In this document: positions 56,367 through 64,000 of the stretch, piece by piece | Layout of the letters: each line of letters opens with the position of its first letter | Position numbering within the stretch: the stretch's first letter is position 1 | Source: Pseudomonas sp. H3(2019) | Lineage (GTDB): Bacteria > Pseudomonadota > Gammaproteobacteria > Pseudomonadales > Pseudomonadaceae | Length of the DNA stretch: 64,000 nucleotides | Direction of reading: 5' to 3' | NCBI RefSeq assembly: GCF_007713465.1 | Contig: NZ_VMSG01000010.1 | Span: 62,001 to 126,000 of the forward strand | Program-made: the position numbers and the translations under genes | Notes under the pieces: generated by a model | What the model saw: the letters and a program-made list of their open reading frames with translations, nothing else | Databases searched by the model: none | What the model was told of the DNA's origin: nothing

Positions 56367-56486
56367 GTTGCGAGCATAGCGCTTTGGCTCGCGGCTGAAA
56401 GGATTTTGTCTACGGCCCGCTTTCGCCCATAATCGTGTTTTTCGCCGGCGCAGACCAAGCGTCGACAGATCCTGACTAGGAGCCCC

Positions 56487-57377
56487 ATGGAGCAATTTCG
56501 CAATATCGGCATCATCGGTCGCCTGGGCAGTTCACAGGTGCTGGATACCGTTCGCCGACTGAAAAGATTCCTGCTTGACCGGCACTTGCATGTGATTCTC
56601 GAGGACACCATCGCCGAAGTCCTGCCTGGCCATGGCCTGCAAACCTCATCGCGCAAGATGCTCGGCGAAGTCTGTGACATGGTGATTGTGGTGGGCGGTG
56701 ACGGCAGCCTGCTGGGCGCCGCTCGGGCATTGGCACGGCACAACATTCCGGTGCTGGGGATCAACCGCGGCAACCTGGGCTTTCTGACCGACATCCGCCC
56801 GGATGAGCTCGAAGTCAAAGTCGCCGAAGTGCTCGACGGGCACTATCTGGTCGAAAACCGCTTCCTGTTGCAGGCCGAAGTTCGCCGTCACGCCGAGGCC
56901 ATCGGCCAGGGTGATGCGCTGAACGACGTGGTGCTGCACCCCGGCAAGTCGACGCGGATGATCGAGTTCGAGCTGTACATCGACGGCCAGTTCGTCTGCA
57001 GCCAAAAGGCCGACGGCCTGATCGTCGCCACACCCACCGGTTCCACGGCCTATGCGCTCTCGGCAGGTGGCCCGATCATGCATCCCAAGCTCGATGCCAT
57101 TGTGATTGTGCCGATGTACCCCCATACCTTGTCAGGAAGGCCGATTGTGGTCGATGGCAATAGCGAGCTGAAAATCGTCGTGTCGAAGGATATGCAGATT
57201 TACCCGCAAGTCTCCTGTGACGGGCAGAACCACTTCACCTGCGCCCCCGGCGACACCATCACTGTGAGCAAGAAGGCGCAGAAACTGCGGCTGATTCATC
57301 CGCTGGACCACAACTACTACGAAGTCTGCCGGACCAAGCTTGGCTGGGGCAGCCGGTTGGGCGGTGGAGGCGACTGA
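56487..57377 (+). CDS. nadK: NAD kinase
   Basis: ATP-dependent phosphorylation of NAD to NADP. 296 residues: catalytic [46 protein letters not shown] and a C-terminal beta-sandwich ending near [12 protein letters not shown] precedes ATG 56487. Its stop overlaps the next ATG by 1 nt, starting a tightly packed run of genes. Confidence 0.96.
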   Translation: MEQFRNIGIIGRLGSSQVLDTVRRLKRFLLDRHLHVILEDTIAEVLPGHGLQTSSRKMLGEVCDMVIVVGGDGSLLGAARALARHNIPVLGINRGNLGFLTDIRPDELEVKVAEVLDGHYLVENRFLLQAEVRRHAEAIGQGDALNDVVLHPGKSTRMIEFELYIDGQFVCSQKADGLIVATPTGSTAYALSAGGPIMHPKLDAIVIVPMYPHTLSGRPIVVDGNSELKIVVSKDMQIYPQVSCDGQNHFTCAPGDTITVSKKAQKLRLIHPLDHNYYEVCRTKLGWGSRLGGGGD

Positions 57378-58348
57378 TGCTCGATCCCGCGCGTAGCTAC
57401 GACCTGATCGGTGACGTGCACGGTTGCGCTCATACCCTTGAGCATTTGCTGGACCGACTCGGGTATCACAAGCAAGCCGGCGTCTGGCGCCATCCGTCAC
57501 GCATGGCCGTGTTTCTCGGGGATATCATCGACCGCGGCCCGCGGATTCGCGAAGCGCTGCACATCGTTCACGACATGGTCGCGGCCGGTCAGGCGCTGTG
57601 CATCATGGGCAACCATGAATTCAATGCCCTTGGCTGGAGCACGCCAGCGCCGCCCGGCAGTGGCAAACAGTATGTGCGTGATCACACGCCACGGCATGCG
57701 CGCCTGCTCGACGAAACCCTGACTCAATTTGCCAATCACCCGGCGGACTGGCATGACTTTCTTGCCTGGTTCTACGAGATGCCGTTGTTTGTCGATGCCG
57801 GGCGCTTCCGGGTCGTCCACGCCTGCTGGGACGGTGGCCTGATCGACGTGCTGCGCGCGCAACACCCTGATGGCTGCGTCGATGAGCACTTTGTCCAGGC
57901 GGCGGCGGTTTCCGGCAGTTTCGCCTGCATGGCTTTCGACCGCTTGCTGCGCGGCACCGACATGCGCCTGCCGCACGGCTTGACCATGACCAGCGGCGAC
58001 GGTCTGACGCGCTCGTTCTTTCGCACCAAATTCTGGGAAGACAACCCGCAAACCTATGGCGATATTGTGTTCCAGCCAGATGCCTTGCCAGAGTCCGTGG
58101 CTCGCACGCCGCTGTCGCCGGTAGAAAAAGATAACCTGTTGCGCTACGGCATCGACGAACCGCTGTTGTTTGTCGGGCACTACTGGCGTAGCGGCAAACC
58201 GGCGCCGATCCGCCCGAACCTGGCCTGCCTGGATTACAGCGCGGTGTTGTACGGCAAGCTGGTTGCCTATCGGCTGGACCAGGAAACCCGTCTCGATCCA
58301 CACAAATTTGTCTGGGTCGATGTTGAACGGCCAGAGGTATTGCGATGA
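57377..58348 (+). CDS. Calcineurin-type metallophosphoesterase
   Basis: 323 residues. Dimetal motifs are visible: GDVHG near residue 12, GDIIDRGP near 48, GNHEF near 77 and a late GHYW. Members hydrolyse phosphoproteins, nucleotides or cyclic dinucleotides; the substrate is not determinable. Overlaps nadK by 1 nt and the rhomboid gene by 4 nt. Confidence 0.88.
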   Translation: MLDPARSYDLIGDVHGCAHTLEHLLDRLGYHKQAGVWRHPSRMAVFLGDIIDRGPRIREALHIVHDMVAAGQALCIMGNHEFNALGWSTPAPPGSGKQYVRDHTPRHARLLDETLTQFANHPADWHDFLAWFYEMPLFVDAGRFRVVHACWDGGLIDVLRAQHPDGCVDEHFVQAAAVSGSFACMAFDRLLRGTDMRLPHGLTMTSGDGLTRSFFRTKFWEDNPQTYGDIVFQPDALPESVARTPLSPVEKDNLLRYGIDEPLLFVGHYWRSGKPAPIRPNLACLDYSAVLYGKLVAYRLDQETRLDPHKFVWVDVERPEVLR

Positions 58349-59217
58349 GTGTTGTTGCTGTTTTGCGTCTGCCGCTGGCGGTGGACCTGAGTGGTTTCGT
58401 CAAATTGCTGCAACGCATGCACGTGCCGCATCGGGTTAGCGAAGAAGCCGGTGAACAGGTGCTGTGGGTGCCGGACGCGATCAGCGAAGACGTGCGCTCG
58501 TTGTACGAACGGTTTCCTGCGGGCGATCCCGAGCATCAACTGGATATCCCGGCCGCACAAGCGAACCTCCAGCGTCCGGGGTTCGTCGAGCAACTGCGCC
58601 ACAGCCCGATGACGGCGCTGATTCTGCTGCTGAGCATGATCGTCGGCGCGGTGACGTTGCTCGGCGAGAACCTCGATACCATGCGCTGGCTGACGTTCCT
58701 CGAGTTTCGTGTGGTGGGCGAATACATCCACTTCACGCCGTTGGCCGACAGCCTGGCAGCGGGGCAGTGGTGGCGTCTGGTGACGCCGATGCTGATCCAC
58801 TTCGGCGTTCTCCACCTGGCCATGAACGGCATGTGGTACTGGGAACTGGGGCGGCGTATCGAGTCGCGTCAGGGCAGTATCAACCTGCTGGGGCTGACGT
58901 TGCTGTTCAGCCTGGTGTCGAACTATGCCCAATATTATTACGGCGGCGCGACCTTGTTCGGCGGCCTGTCCGGAGTGCTTTACGGCCTGCTCGGGCATTG
59001 CTGGATCTACCAGTTGCTGTCGCCGAACCCGGCGTATCGCCTGCCTCGCGGGGTATTGGTGATGATGCTGGTGTGGTTGCTGCTGTGTATGTCGGGGCTG
59101 ATCTCGATGATCGGCTTCGGTGAAATTGCCAATGCGGCGCACGTCGGCGGGTTACTCGTCGGATGCCTCACCGGTTTGTTGGGCGGCTTGTACAGTCGCC
59201 GTAAACTTGCCGCCTAA
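58345..59217 (+). CDS. Rhomboid intramembrane serine protease (GlpG-like)
   Basis: Cleaves transmembrane substrates within the membrane. 290 residues: a cytoplasmic N-terminal domain (1-85) as in GlpG, then six membrane segments. Catalytic Ser209 (GGLSGVLYG) and His266 (ANAAHVGG), with oxyanion Asn161 (HLAMN), are all present. Start overlaps the phosphoesterase stop (ATGA). Confidence 0.92.
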   Translation: MSVVAVLRLPLAVDLSGFVKLLQRMHVPHRVSEEAGEQVLWVPDAISEDVRSLYERFPAGDPEHQLDIPAAQANLQRPGFVEQLRHSPMTALILLLSMIVGAVTLLGENLDTMRWLTFLEFRVVGEYIHFTPLADSLAAGQWWRLVTPMLIHFGVLHLAMNGMWYWELGRRIESRQGSINLLGLTLLFSLVSNYAQYYYGGATLFGGLSGVLYGLLGHCWIYQLLSPNPAYRLPRGVLVMMLVWLLLCMSGLISMIGFGEIANAAHVGGLLVGCLTGLLGGLYSRRKLAA

Positions 59218-59249
59218 ATTGTGCTGTGAATAACGAGCGCGGAGACCTG

Positions 59250-59510
59250 ATGTCCTCTTTTAACGAAATGATCAAAAACATCACGCCGGAAATTTACCAG
59301 AGCCTGAAGCTGGCGGTAGAGATCGGCAAGTGGTCCGACGGCGGCAAACTGACTGCCGAGCAGCGCGAGCTGTCGTTGCAGGCGATGATTGCCTGGGAAG
59401 TACAGAACCTGCCCGAAGATCAGCGCACCGGCTACATGGGGCCGCAGGAATGCAGTTCGAAGTCGATCACTGTGCCGAATATCCTGTTCAAGTCGGATGC
59501 CATCCATTGA
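59250..59510 (+). CDS. YeaC-like DUF1315 protein
   Basis: 86 residues resembling DUF1315/YeaC: MIKNITPEIYQSLKLAVE, IGKWSDGGKLTAEQ and ENLPEDQRTG-like QNLPEDQRTGYM. Function unknown. GGAGA precedes ATG 59250; the ATG at 59226 has no site. Its TGA overlaps the TTG start of the DUF2797 gene. Confidence 0.8.
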   Translation: MSSFNEMIKNITPEIYQSLKLAVEIGKWSDGGKLTAEQRELSLQAMIAWEVQNLPEDQRTGYMGPQECSSKSITVPNILFKSDAIH

Positions 59511-60337
59511 TCGAGATTGGCCGCGGTGCAATCAGCAAGATGTCGGCACGCCTTGACGCGTCGGCGGTGCAATACGCTTTTCGCCTGGGCGATACCGAGG
59601 TGCCGGTCAATCCCATGATCGGCAGCACGGTTCGCCTGGAATACCTGGGGGCGATCCACTGCATCCATTGCGGACGCAAAACCAAAACCAGCTTCAGCCA
59701 AGGTTACTGCTACCCGTGCATGACCAAACTGGCGCAGTGCGATGTCTGCATCATGAGCCCCGAGCGTTGCCACTATGACGCCGGCACTTGCCGTGAGCCG
59801 GCCTGGGGCGAGCAGTTCTGCATGACCGACCACGTGGTGTATCTGGCCAATTCGTCGGGCGTCAAGGTCGGGATCACCCGCGCCACTCAGTTGCCGACCC
59901 GCTGGCTCGATCAGGGCGCCAGCCAGGCATTGCCGATCATGCGCGTGTCGACCCGTCAGCAATCCGGCTTCGTCGAAGACCTGTTCCGCAGTCAGGTGGC
60001 CGACAAGACCAACTGGCGCGCCTTGCTCAAGGGCGATGCGGCTCCGGTTGACCTGAAACAGATTCGTGATCAACTCTTCGCAAGCTGTGCCGAGGGCGTG
60101 CAAGGACTGCAGGAGCGCTTCGGTCTGCAAGCGATTCAACCGGTATTTGATGTCGAGCCGATTGAAATCCGTTACCCGGTCGAGCAGTACCCGGCCAAGA
60201 TTGTCAGCTTCAATCTGGACAAGAACCCGATTGCCGAAGGCACGCTGTTGGGGATCAAGGGTCAATACCTGATCTTCGATACCGGCGTGATCAATATTCG
60301 TAAATACACGGCCTACCAGCTCGCCGTGCATCAGTAA
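59507..60337 (+). CDS. DUF2797 family protein (putative metal-binding)
   Basis: 276 residues. Cysteine pairs CIHCG, CYPC and CDVC (about residues 50-85) could bind zinc; a conserved VYLANSSGVKVGITRATQLPTRW segment resembles a GIY-YIG-like core, which is seen in this family. TTG 59507 is preferred: it overlaps the previous stop as TTGA and gives the family N-terminus; ATG 59540 is the fallback. Function is unknown. pepN follows 12 bp later. Confidence 0.78.
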   Translation: MIEIGRGAISKMSARLDASAVQYAFRLGDTEVPVNPMIGSTVRLEYLGAIHCIHCGRKTKTSFSQGYCYPCMTKLAQCDVCIMSPERCHYDAGTCREPAWGEQFCMTDHVVYLANSSGVKVGITRATQLPTRWLDQGASQALPIMRVSTRQQSGFVEDLFRSQVADKTNWRALLKGDAAPVDLKQIRDQLFASCAEGVQGLQERFGLQAIQPVFDVEPIEIRYPVEQYPAKIVSFNLDKNPIAEGTLLGIKGQYLIFDTGVINIRKYTAYQLAVHQ

Positions 60338-60349
60338 AAGGACTCCAGC

Positions 60350-63013
60350 ATGCGCACCGAACAACCGAAGATGATCTACCTGAAGGACTATCAGGCGCCC
60401 GAGTACCTGATCGACGAGACGCACCTGACCTTCGAGTTGTACGAGGACCACAGCCTGGTCCATGCGCAACTGGTGATGCGCCGCAATCCTGCCCGCGGCG
60501 CTGGCCTGCCGCCGTTGGTGCTCGATGGTCAGCAACTGGAGCTGCTGTCGGTCGCCCTGGGCGACACCGAGCTCACTGCCGGTGACTATCAATTAACGGA
60601 AAATCACCTGACCCTGCACCCGACCAGTACAAGCTTTACGGTCGACACCAGCGTCAGGATTCACCCGGAAACCAACACCGCGCTGGAAGGCCTGTACAAG
60701 TCCAGCGGCATGTTCTGCACCCAGTGCGAGGCCGAGGGCTTTCGCAAGATCACCTATTACCTCGACCGTCCGGACGTGATGAGCAAGTTCACCACCACGG
60801 TGGTCGCCGAGCAGCACAGCTACCCGGTGCTGCTGTCCAACGGCAACCCGATTGCCAGTGGTCCGGGCGAAGACGGTCGGCACTGGGCGACCTGGGAAGA
60901 CCCGTTCATGAAACCGGCCTACCTGTTCGCGTTGGTGGCCGGTGACTTGTGGTGCGTCGAAGACACCTTCACCACCATGACCCAGCGCAGTGTGGCGCTG
61001 CGCATTTACGTCGAGCCGGAAAATATCGACAAGTGCCAGCACGCCATGAACAGCCTGAAGAAGTCCATGCGCTGGGACGAAGAAGTCTATGGCCGCGAGT
61101 ACGACCTGGACATCTTCATGATCGTGGCGGTCAACGACTTCAACATGGGCGCGATGGAGAACAAGGGTCTCAATATCTTCAACTCCAGCTGCGTGCTGGC
61201 CCGTGCCGAAACCGCGACCGACGCCGCGCACCAGCGGGTTGAAGCGGTGGTTGCCCACGAATACTTCCACAACTGGTCGGGCAACCGCGTGACCTGCCGC
61301 GACTGGTTCCAGCTGTCGCTGAAGGAAGGGTTCACGGTGTTCCGTGACGCCGAGTTCTCTGCCGACATGCACTCGCGCACGGTCAAGCGCATCGAGGACG
61401 TGGCCTACCTGCGCACTCACCAGTTCGCCGAAGATGCCGGCCCGATGGCCCATGCGGTGCGCCCGGATGCGTTCATCGAGATTTCCAACTTCTACACCTT
61501 GACTGTCTACGAGAAAGGTTCGGAAGTGGTGCGCATGATCCGCACCTTGCTCGGTGCTGAAGGTTTCCGCAAAGGCAGCGACCTGTATTTCGAGCGTCAC
61601 GATGGCCAGGCAGTCACCTGCGACGATTTCATCAAGGCTATGGAAGATGCCAACGGCGTCGACCTGACCCAGTTCAAACGCTGGTACAGCCAGGCCGGTA
61701 CACCGCGTCTGGCGGTGAGCGAGTCTTACGATGCGGCGGCCAAAACCTACAGCCTGACCTTCCGTCAGAGCTGCCCGGCGACCCCGGACAAGGTTGAAAA
61801 ACTGCCGTTCGTGATTCCGGTCGAACTGGGCCTGCTGGACAGCAAAGGCACGGCGATCGCGCTGCGCCTGGCCGGTGAAGCGGCTGCTGACGGGACCTCC
61901 CGCGTGCTGTCGGTAACCGAAGCCGAGCAGACTTTCACCTTCGTCGATATTGCTGAACAACCGTTGCCCTCGTTGCTGCGCGGTTTCTCGGCGCCGGTGA
62001 AACTGAGCTTCCCATACAACCGTGATCAGTTGATGTTCCTGATGCAGCACGACAGCGACGGCTTCAACCGTTGGGAAGCCGGCCAACAATTGTCGGTGCA
62101 GGTGTTGCAGGAACTGATCGCTCAGCATCAAGCGGGTCAGGCATTGGTGCTCGATCAGCGATTGATCAGTGCATTGCGCACGGTGCTGGCGGATGAATCC
62201 CTGGATCAGGCGATGGTCGCCGAAATGCTCTCGCTGCCAAGCGAGGCCTACCTGACCGAAATCAGCGAAGTGGCAGACGTTGACGCGATTCACGCGGCCC
62301 GTGAGTTTGCCCGCAAGCAACTGGCGGATAACCTGTTCGACGTACTGTGGCTGCGTTATCAGACCAATCGTGATCTGTCGAAGCAAACCCCTTACATCGC
62401 TGCAGCCGAGCATTTCGCCCGTCGTAGCCTGCAAAACATCGCACTGTCGTACTTGATGCTGAGCAGTAAGCCAGAATTTCTGGTGATGGCATCGACGCTG
62501 GAGCAGTTCGAGACTAGCGACAACATGACCGAGCGTCTGACCGCATTGGCGGTGCTGGTGAACTCGCCGCACGAGGCTGATAAGGCCAAGGCACTGGCCA
62601 GTTTCGCCGAGCACTTCAAGGACAATCCGCTGGTCATGGACCAATGGTTCAGTGTGCAGGCCGGCAGCACGTTGCCGGGTGGTTTGCAGCGGGTTCGGCA
62701 GTTGATGAAGCACCCGGCGTTCAACATCAAGAACCCGAACAAGGTGCGGGCACTGGTCGGTGCGTTTGCCGGGCAGAACCTGATCAACTTCCATGCGGCC
62801 GATGGTTCGGGGTATCGATTCCTTGCGGATCTGGTGATCGAGCTGAACGGCTTCAACCCGCAGATCGCTTCCCGCCAATTGGCGCCTCTGACGCGCTGGC
62901 GCAAATACGACAGCGCCCGTCAGGCGTTGATGAAGGCAGAGCTGGAGCGCATTCGCGCTTCGGGTCAGCTGTCCAGCGATGTGTTTGAGGTGGTCAGCAA
63001 AAGCCTGGCCTGA
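60350..63013 (+). CDS. pepN: Aminopeptidase N
   Basis: Zinc metallo-aminopeptidase (M1) of cytoplasmic peptide turnover. 887 residues, standard length. The exopeptidase motif GAMEN and zinc site His303-Glu304-x2-His307 with Glu326 are present (HEYFHNW ... LKEGF). Order: N-terminal beta domain, catalytic domain, small beta domain, helical C-terminal superdomain. AAAGGA precedes ATG 60350. Confidence 0.97.
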   Translation: MRTEQPKMIYLKDYQAPEYLIDETHLTFELYEDHSLVHAQLVMRRNPARGAGLPPLVLDGQQLELLSVALGDTELTAGDYQLTENHLTLHPTSTSFTVDTSVRIHPETNTALEGLYKSSGMFCTQCEAEGFRKITYYLDRPDVMSKFTTTVVAEQHSYPVLLSNGNPIASGPGEDGRHWATWEDPFMKPAYLFALVAGDLWCVEDTFTTMTQRSVALRIYVEPENIDKCQHAMNSLKKSMRWDEEVYGREYDLDIFMIVAVNDFNMGAMENKGLNIFNSSCVLARAETATDAAHQRVEAVVAHEYFHNWSGNRVTCRDWFQLSLKEGFTVFRDAEFSADMHSRTVKRIEDVAYLRTHQFAEDAGPMAHAVRPDAFIEISNFYTLTVYEKGSEVVRMIRTLLGAEGFRKGSDLYFERHDGQAVTCDDFIKAMEDANGVDLTQFKRWYSQAGTPRLAVSESYDAAAKTYSLTFRQSCPATPDKVEKLPFVIPVELGLLDSKGTAIALRLAGEAAADGTSRVLSVTEAEQTFTFVDIAEQPLPSLLRGFSAPVKLSFPYNRDQLMFLMQHDSDGFNRWEAGQQLSVQVLQELIAQHQAGQALVLDQRLISALRTVLADESLDQAMVAEMLSLPSEAYLTEISEVADVDAIHAAREFARKQLADNLFDVLWLRYQTNRDLSKQTPYIAAAEHFARRSLQNIALSYLMLSSKPEFLVMASTLEQFETSDNMTERLTALAVLVNSPHEADKAKALASFAEHFKDNPLVMDQWFSVQAGSTLPGGLQRVRQLMKHPAFNIKNPNKVRALVGAFAGQNLINFHAADGSGYRFLADLVIELNGFNPQIASRQLAPLTRWRKYDSARQALMKAELERIRASGQLSSDVFEVVSKSLA

Positions 63014-63767
63014 TGCAACCACCGCTCCCGCAGGTGTTCACCCGAACCCTGTGGGAGCGAGCTTGCTCGCGAAGGCGGCCTGACAACCGCCCCATCTCTT
63101 GCGTATGTACACCAATCAAAACTGTGGGAGCCGAGCTTGCTCGCGATGGCGGCCTTATAGCCGACCAATCTCTTGCAGGTGTACATATCCATTCCTGCGG
63201 TAACGGCTACTTACGGTTTCGCTCTTACAGCGACTCCCTTTGGCAAACGCCCCAAAGGAAGCAAAGGTCTTCGCCCCAAGCGTACGGCTTGTCGCTAAAG
63301 CTCCAAGTTCTCTCGCTCCGGCATTCATCAGGGGGCATCGCCTACGGTCTGCTTCGCGACGACCTCCTCTCGATGTGTCCGGCTGCGCCGTACGGCGCTG
63401 CGCGCCCACCCCCCGATGAACACCTCCACTCGGCCTGCCGAAGGGGCGGGTGGATCAAAAGCAAGATCAAGATCAAAAGCCAAAGCTCAAACCTGTGTGT
63501 CGGAAATTTCAGCTTGCTTGCTGATTCACATCCTCCTCCCGAATGCCTTGTCATTCAGCGACTGTCCGGAATTCCCCCCAGTTAACAAAAGATAACGTGG
63601 CGTTGATTGTCAGACCTTTCGAAAGCTGGATAGGATAGGCCAGCTTCCGAAGGGGCTCTAGATTGCGTGTTTCAGGACTATGCTCCAAAAACGCTCAATC
63701 GCGACGAGCAGCCCTGCGGCGCCCTGAAAGGTTGAACGACCTAACAATAATAATGGGGGAAAGGTCT
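63014..63767. other. Repeat-rich intergenic region
   Basis: About 750 bp without a convincing gene. It holds single REP units (about 63049-63080 and 63122-63155), the second long repeat (63148-63459) and, at its right end, an AT-rich leader with GGGGGA (63755-63760) before the next start. Confidence 0.7.
63148..63459. repeat. Long dispersed intergenic repeat, copy 2
   Basis: Shares about 310 bp with 16783-17100, same orientation. The right half (63323-63459) is nearly identical; the left half is more diverged. It carries palindromes such as GCCGTACGGC. No protein-like frame. Confidence 0.85.
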
Positions 63768-64000
63768 ATGAGTGAGCCTGTCATGGGTGTGGGTTTTTGC
63801 CGCCCGCCGGCGCTACGCAGATTCGCGTTGCTGGCTACAGCGCTCTCGCTGTTGGGTTCTGCTGCGCTGTCGGCACCCGTCCTGGCCGCAGACGCACCGG
63901 CGTCCGATACGGTCTATTCGATTGAATCCGCGAAGTCCGCCAAGGGCCTGATGCTTGATGTTGCGCATGCAGGCAAGCGATTGGTGGCCGTCGGCGATCG
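63768..64000 (+). CDS. Exported protein, N-terminal part (YCF48/BNR-repeat-like)
   Basis: 78 residues visible before the window ends. A signal peptide with an RRF start and LLATALSLLGSAALSAPVLAA core suggests export. The mature start (VYSIESAKSAKGLMLDVAHAGKRLVAVGDR) resembles Pseudomonas YCF48-like beta-propeller proteins, often beside RND transporters; this is tentative without the rest. GGGGGA precedes ATG 63768. Confidence 0.6.
   Translation, partial: MSEPVMGVGFCRPPALRRFALLATALSLLGSAALSAPVLAADAPASDTVYSIESAKSAKGLMLDVAHAGKRLVAVGD

Noticed and set aside
60593..63022. 809-codon open frame opposite pepN
   Set aside because: Antisense shadow of pepN with no family features.

Overview
The window reads as a chromosomal segment of a Pseudomonas of the fluorescens lineage. 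The support is GC-rich codon use, gene sets typical of the genus (catRBC-catA with benRABCD, cobW-cobN, the acnB region, ldcA, nadK, pepN), and many Pseudomonas-type palindromic intergenic repeats. No tRNA, rRNA, CRISPR array, insertion sequence or prophage was recognised. Identifications come from reading the translations and motifs; no database search was run.

Layout. 1-3245: end of a type VI secretion cluster (partial tssM, tssA). 3261-7084: a 2-hydroxyacid dehydrogenase, an AT-richer islet with two small exported proteins, and an isochorismatase-fold hydrolase. A perfect 30-bp direct repeat brackets the islet. 7578-11259: an SdaC-like transporter facing a rhlA-rhlR-rhlI quorum-sensing and lipid operon that has no rhlB beside it. 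11567-16777: SulP transporter, acnB, DUF1289 gene. 17199-24052: metH, cti, nfuA. 24195-33730: cobalamin region with two back-to-back B12 riboswitches. One drives cbtB-cbtA-cobE-cobM leftwards. The other precedes cobW-cobN-chlI/D rightwards. 33789-37862: an HKD (phospholipase D-like) protein, a tyrosinase and a DUF2182 membrane protein. 38060-46540: the beta-ketoadipate upper pathway (catR, catBCA, benR, benABCD). 46653-54042: dnaQ, ldcA, a GNAT, a LysR regulator, a small conserved gene, an FMN reductase, DUF2855 and arsR. 54085-63013: arsB, DUF1853, nadK, a phosphoesterase, a rhomboid protease, a DUF1315 gene, DUF2797 and pepN. 63768-64000: start of an exported protein.

Functional links. BenABCD converts benzoate to catechol, and CatA, CatB and CatC carry it to beta-ketoadipate enol-lactone; BenR and CatR sites are visible in front of benA and catB. 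The cobalamin genes supply the cofactor of MetH, which is in the same window. RhlR and RhlI would make C4-HSL-type signalling control RhlA, which by itself makes HAA lipids and not rhamnolipids.

The strongest hidden signal is in the chlI/D gene. The ATPase frame ends just after an A AAA AAG heptamer. A perfect 11-bp stem starts 5 nt later, and the -1 frame continues without a start codon into a VWA domain. This is a textbook -1 programmed frameshift that would yield both the small and the medium cobaltochelatase subunit from one gene.
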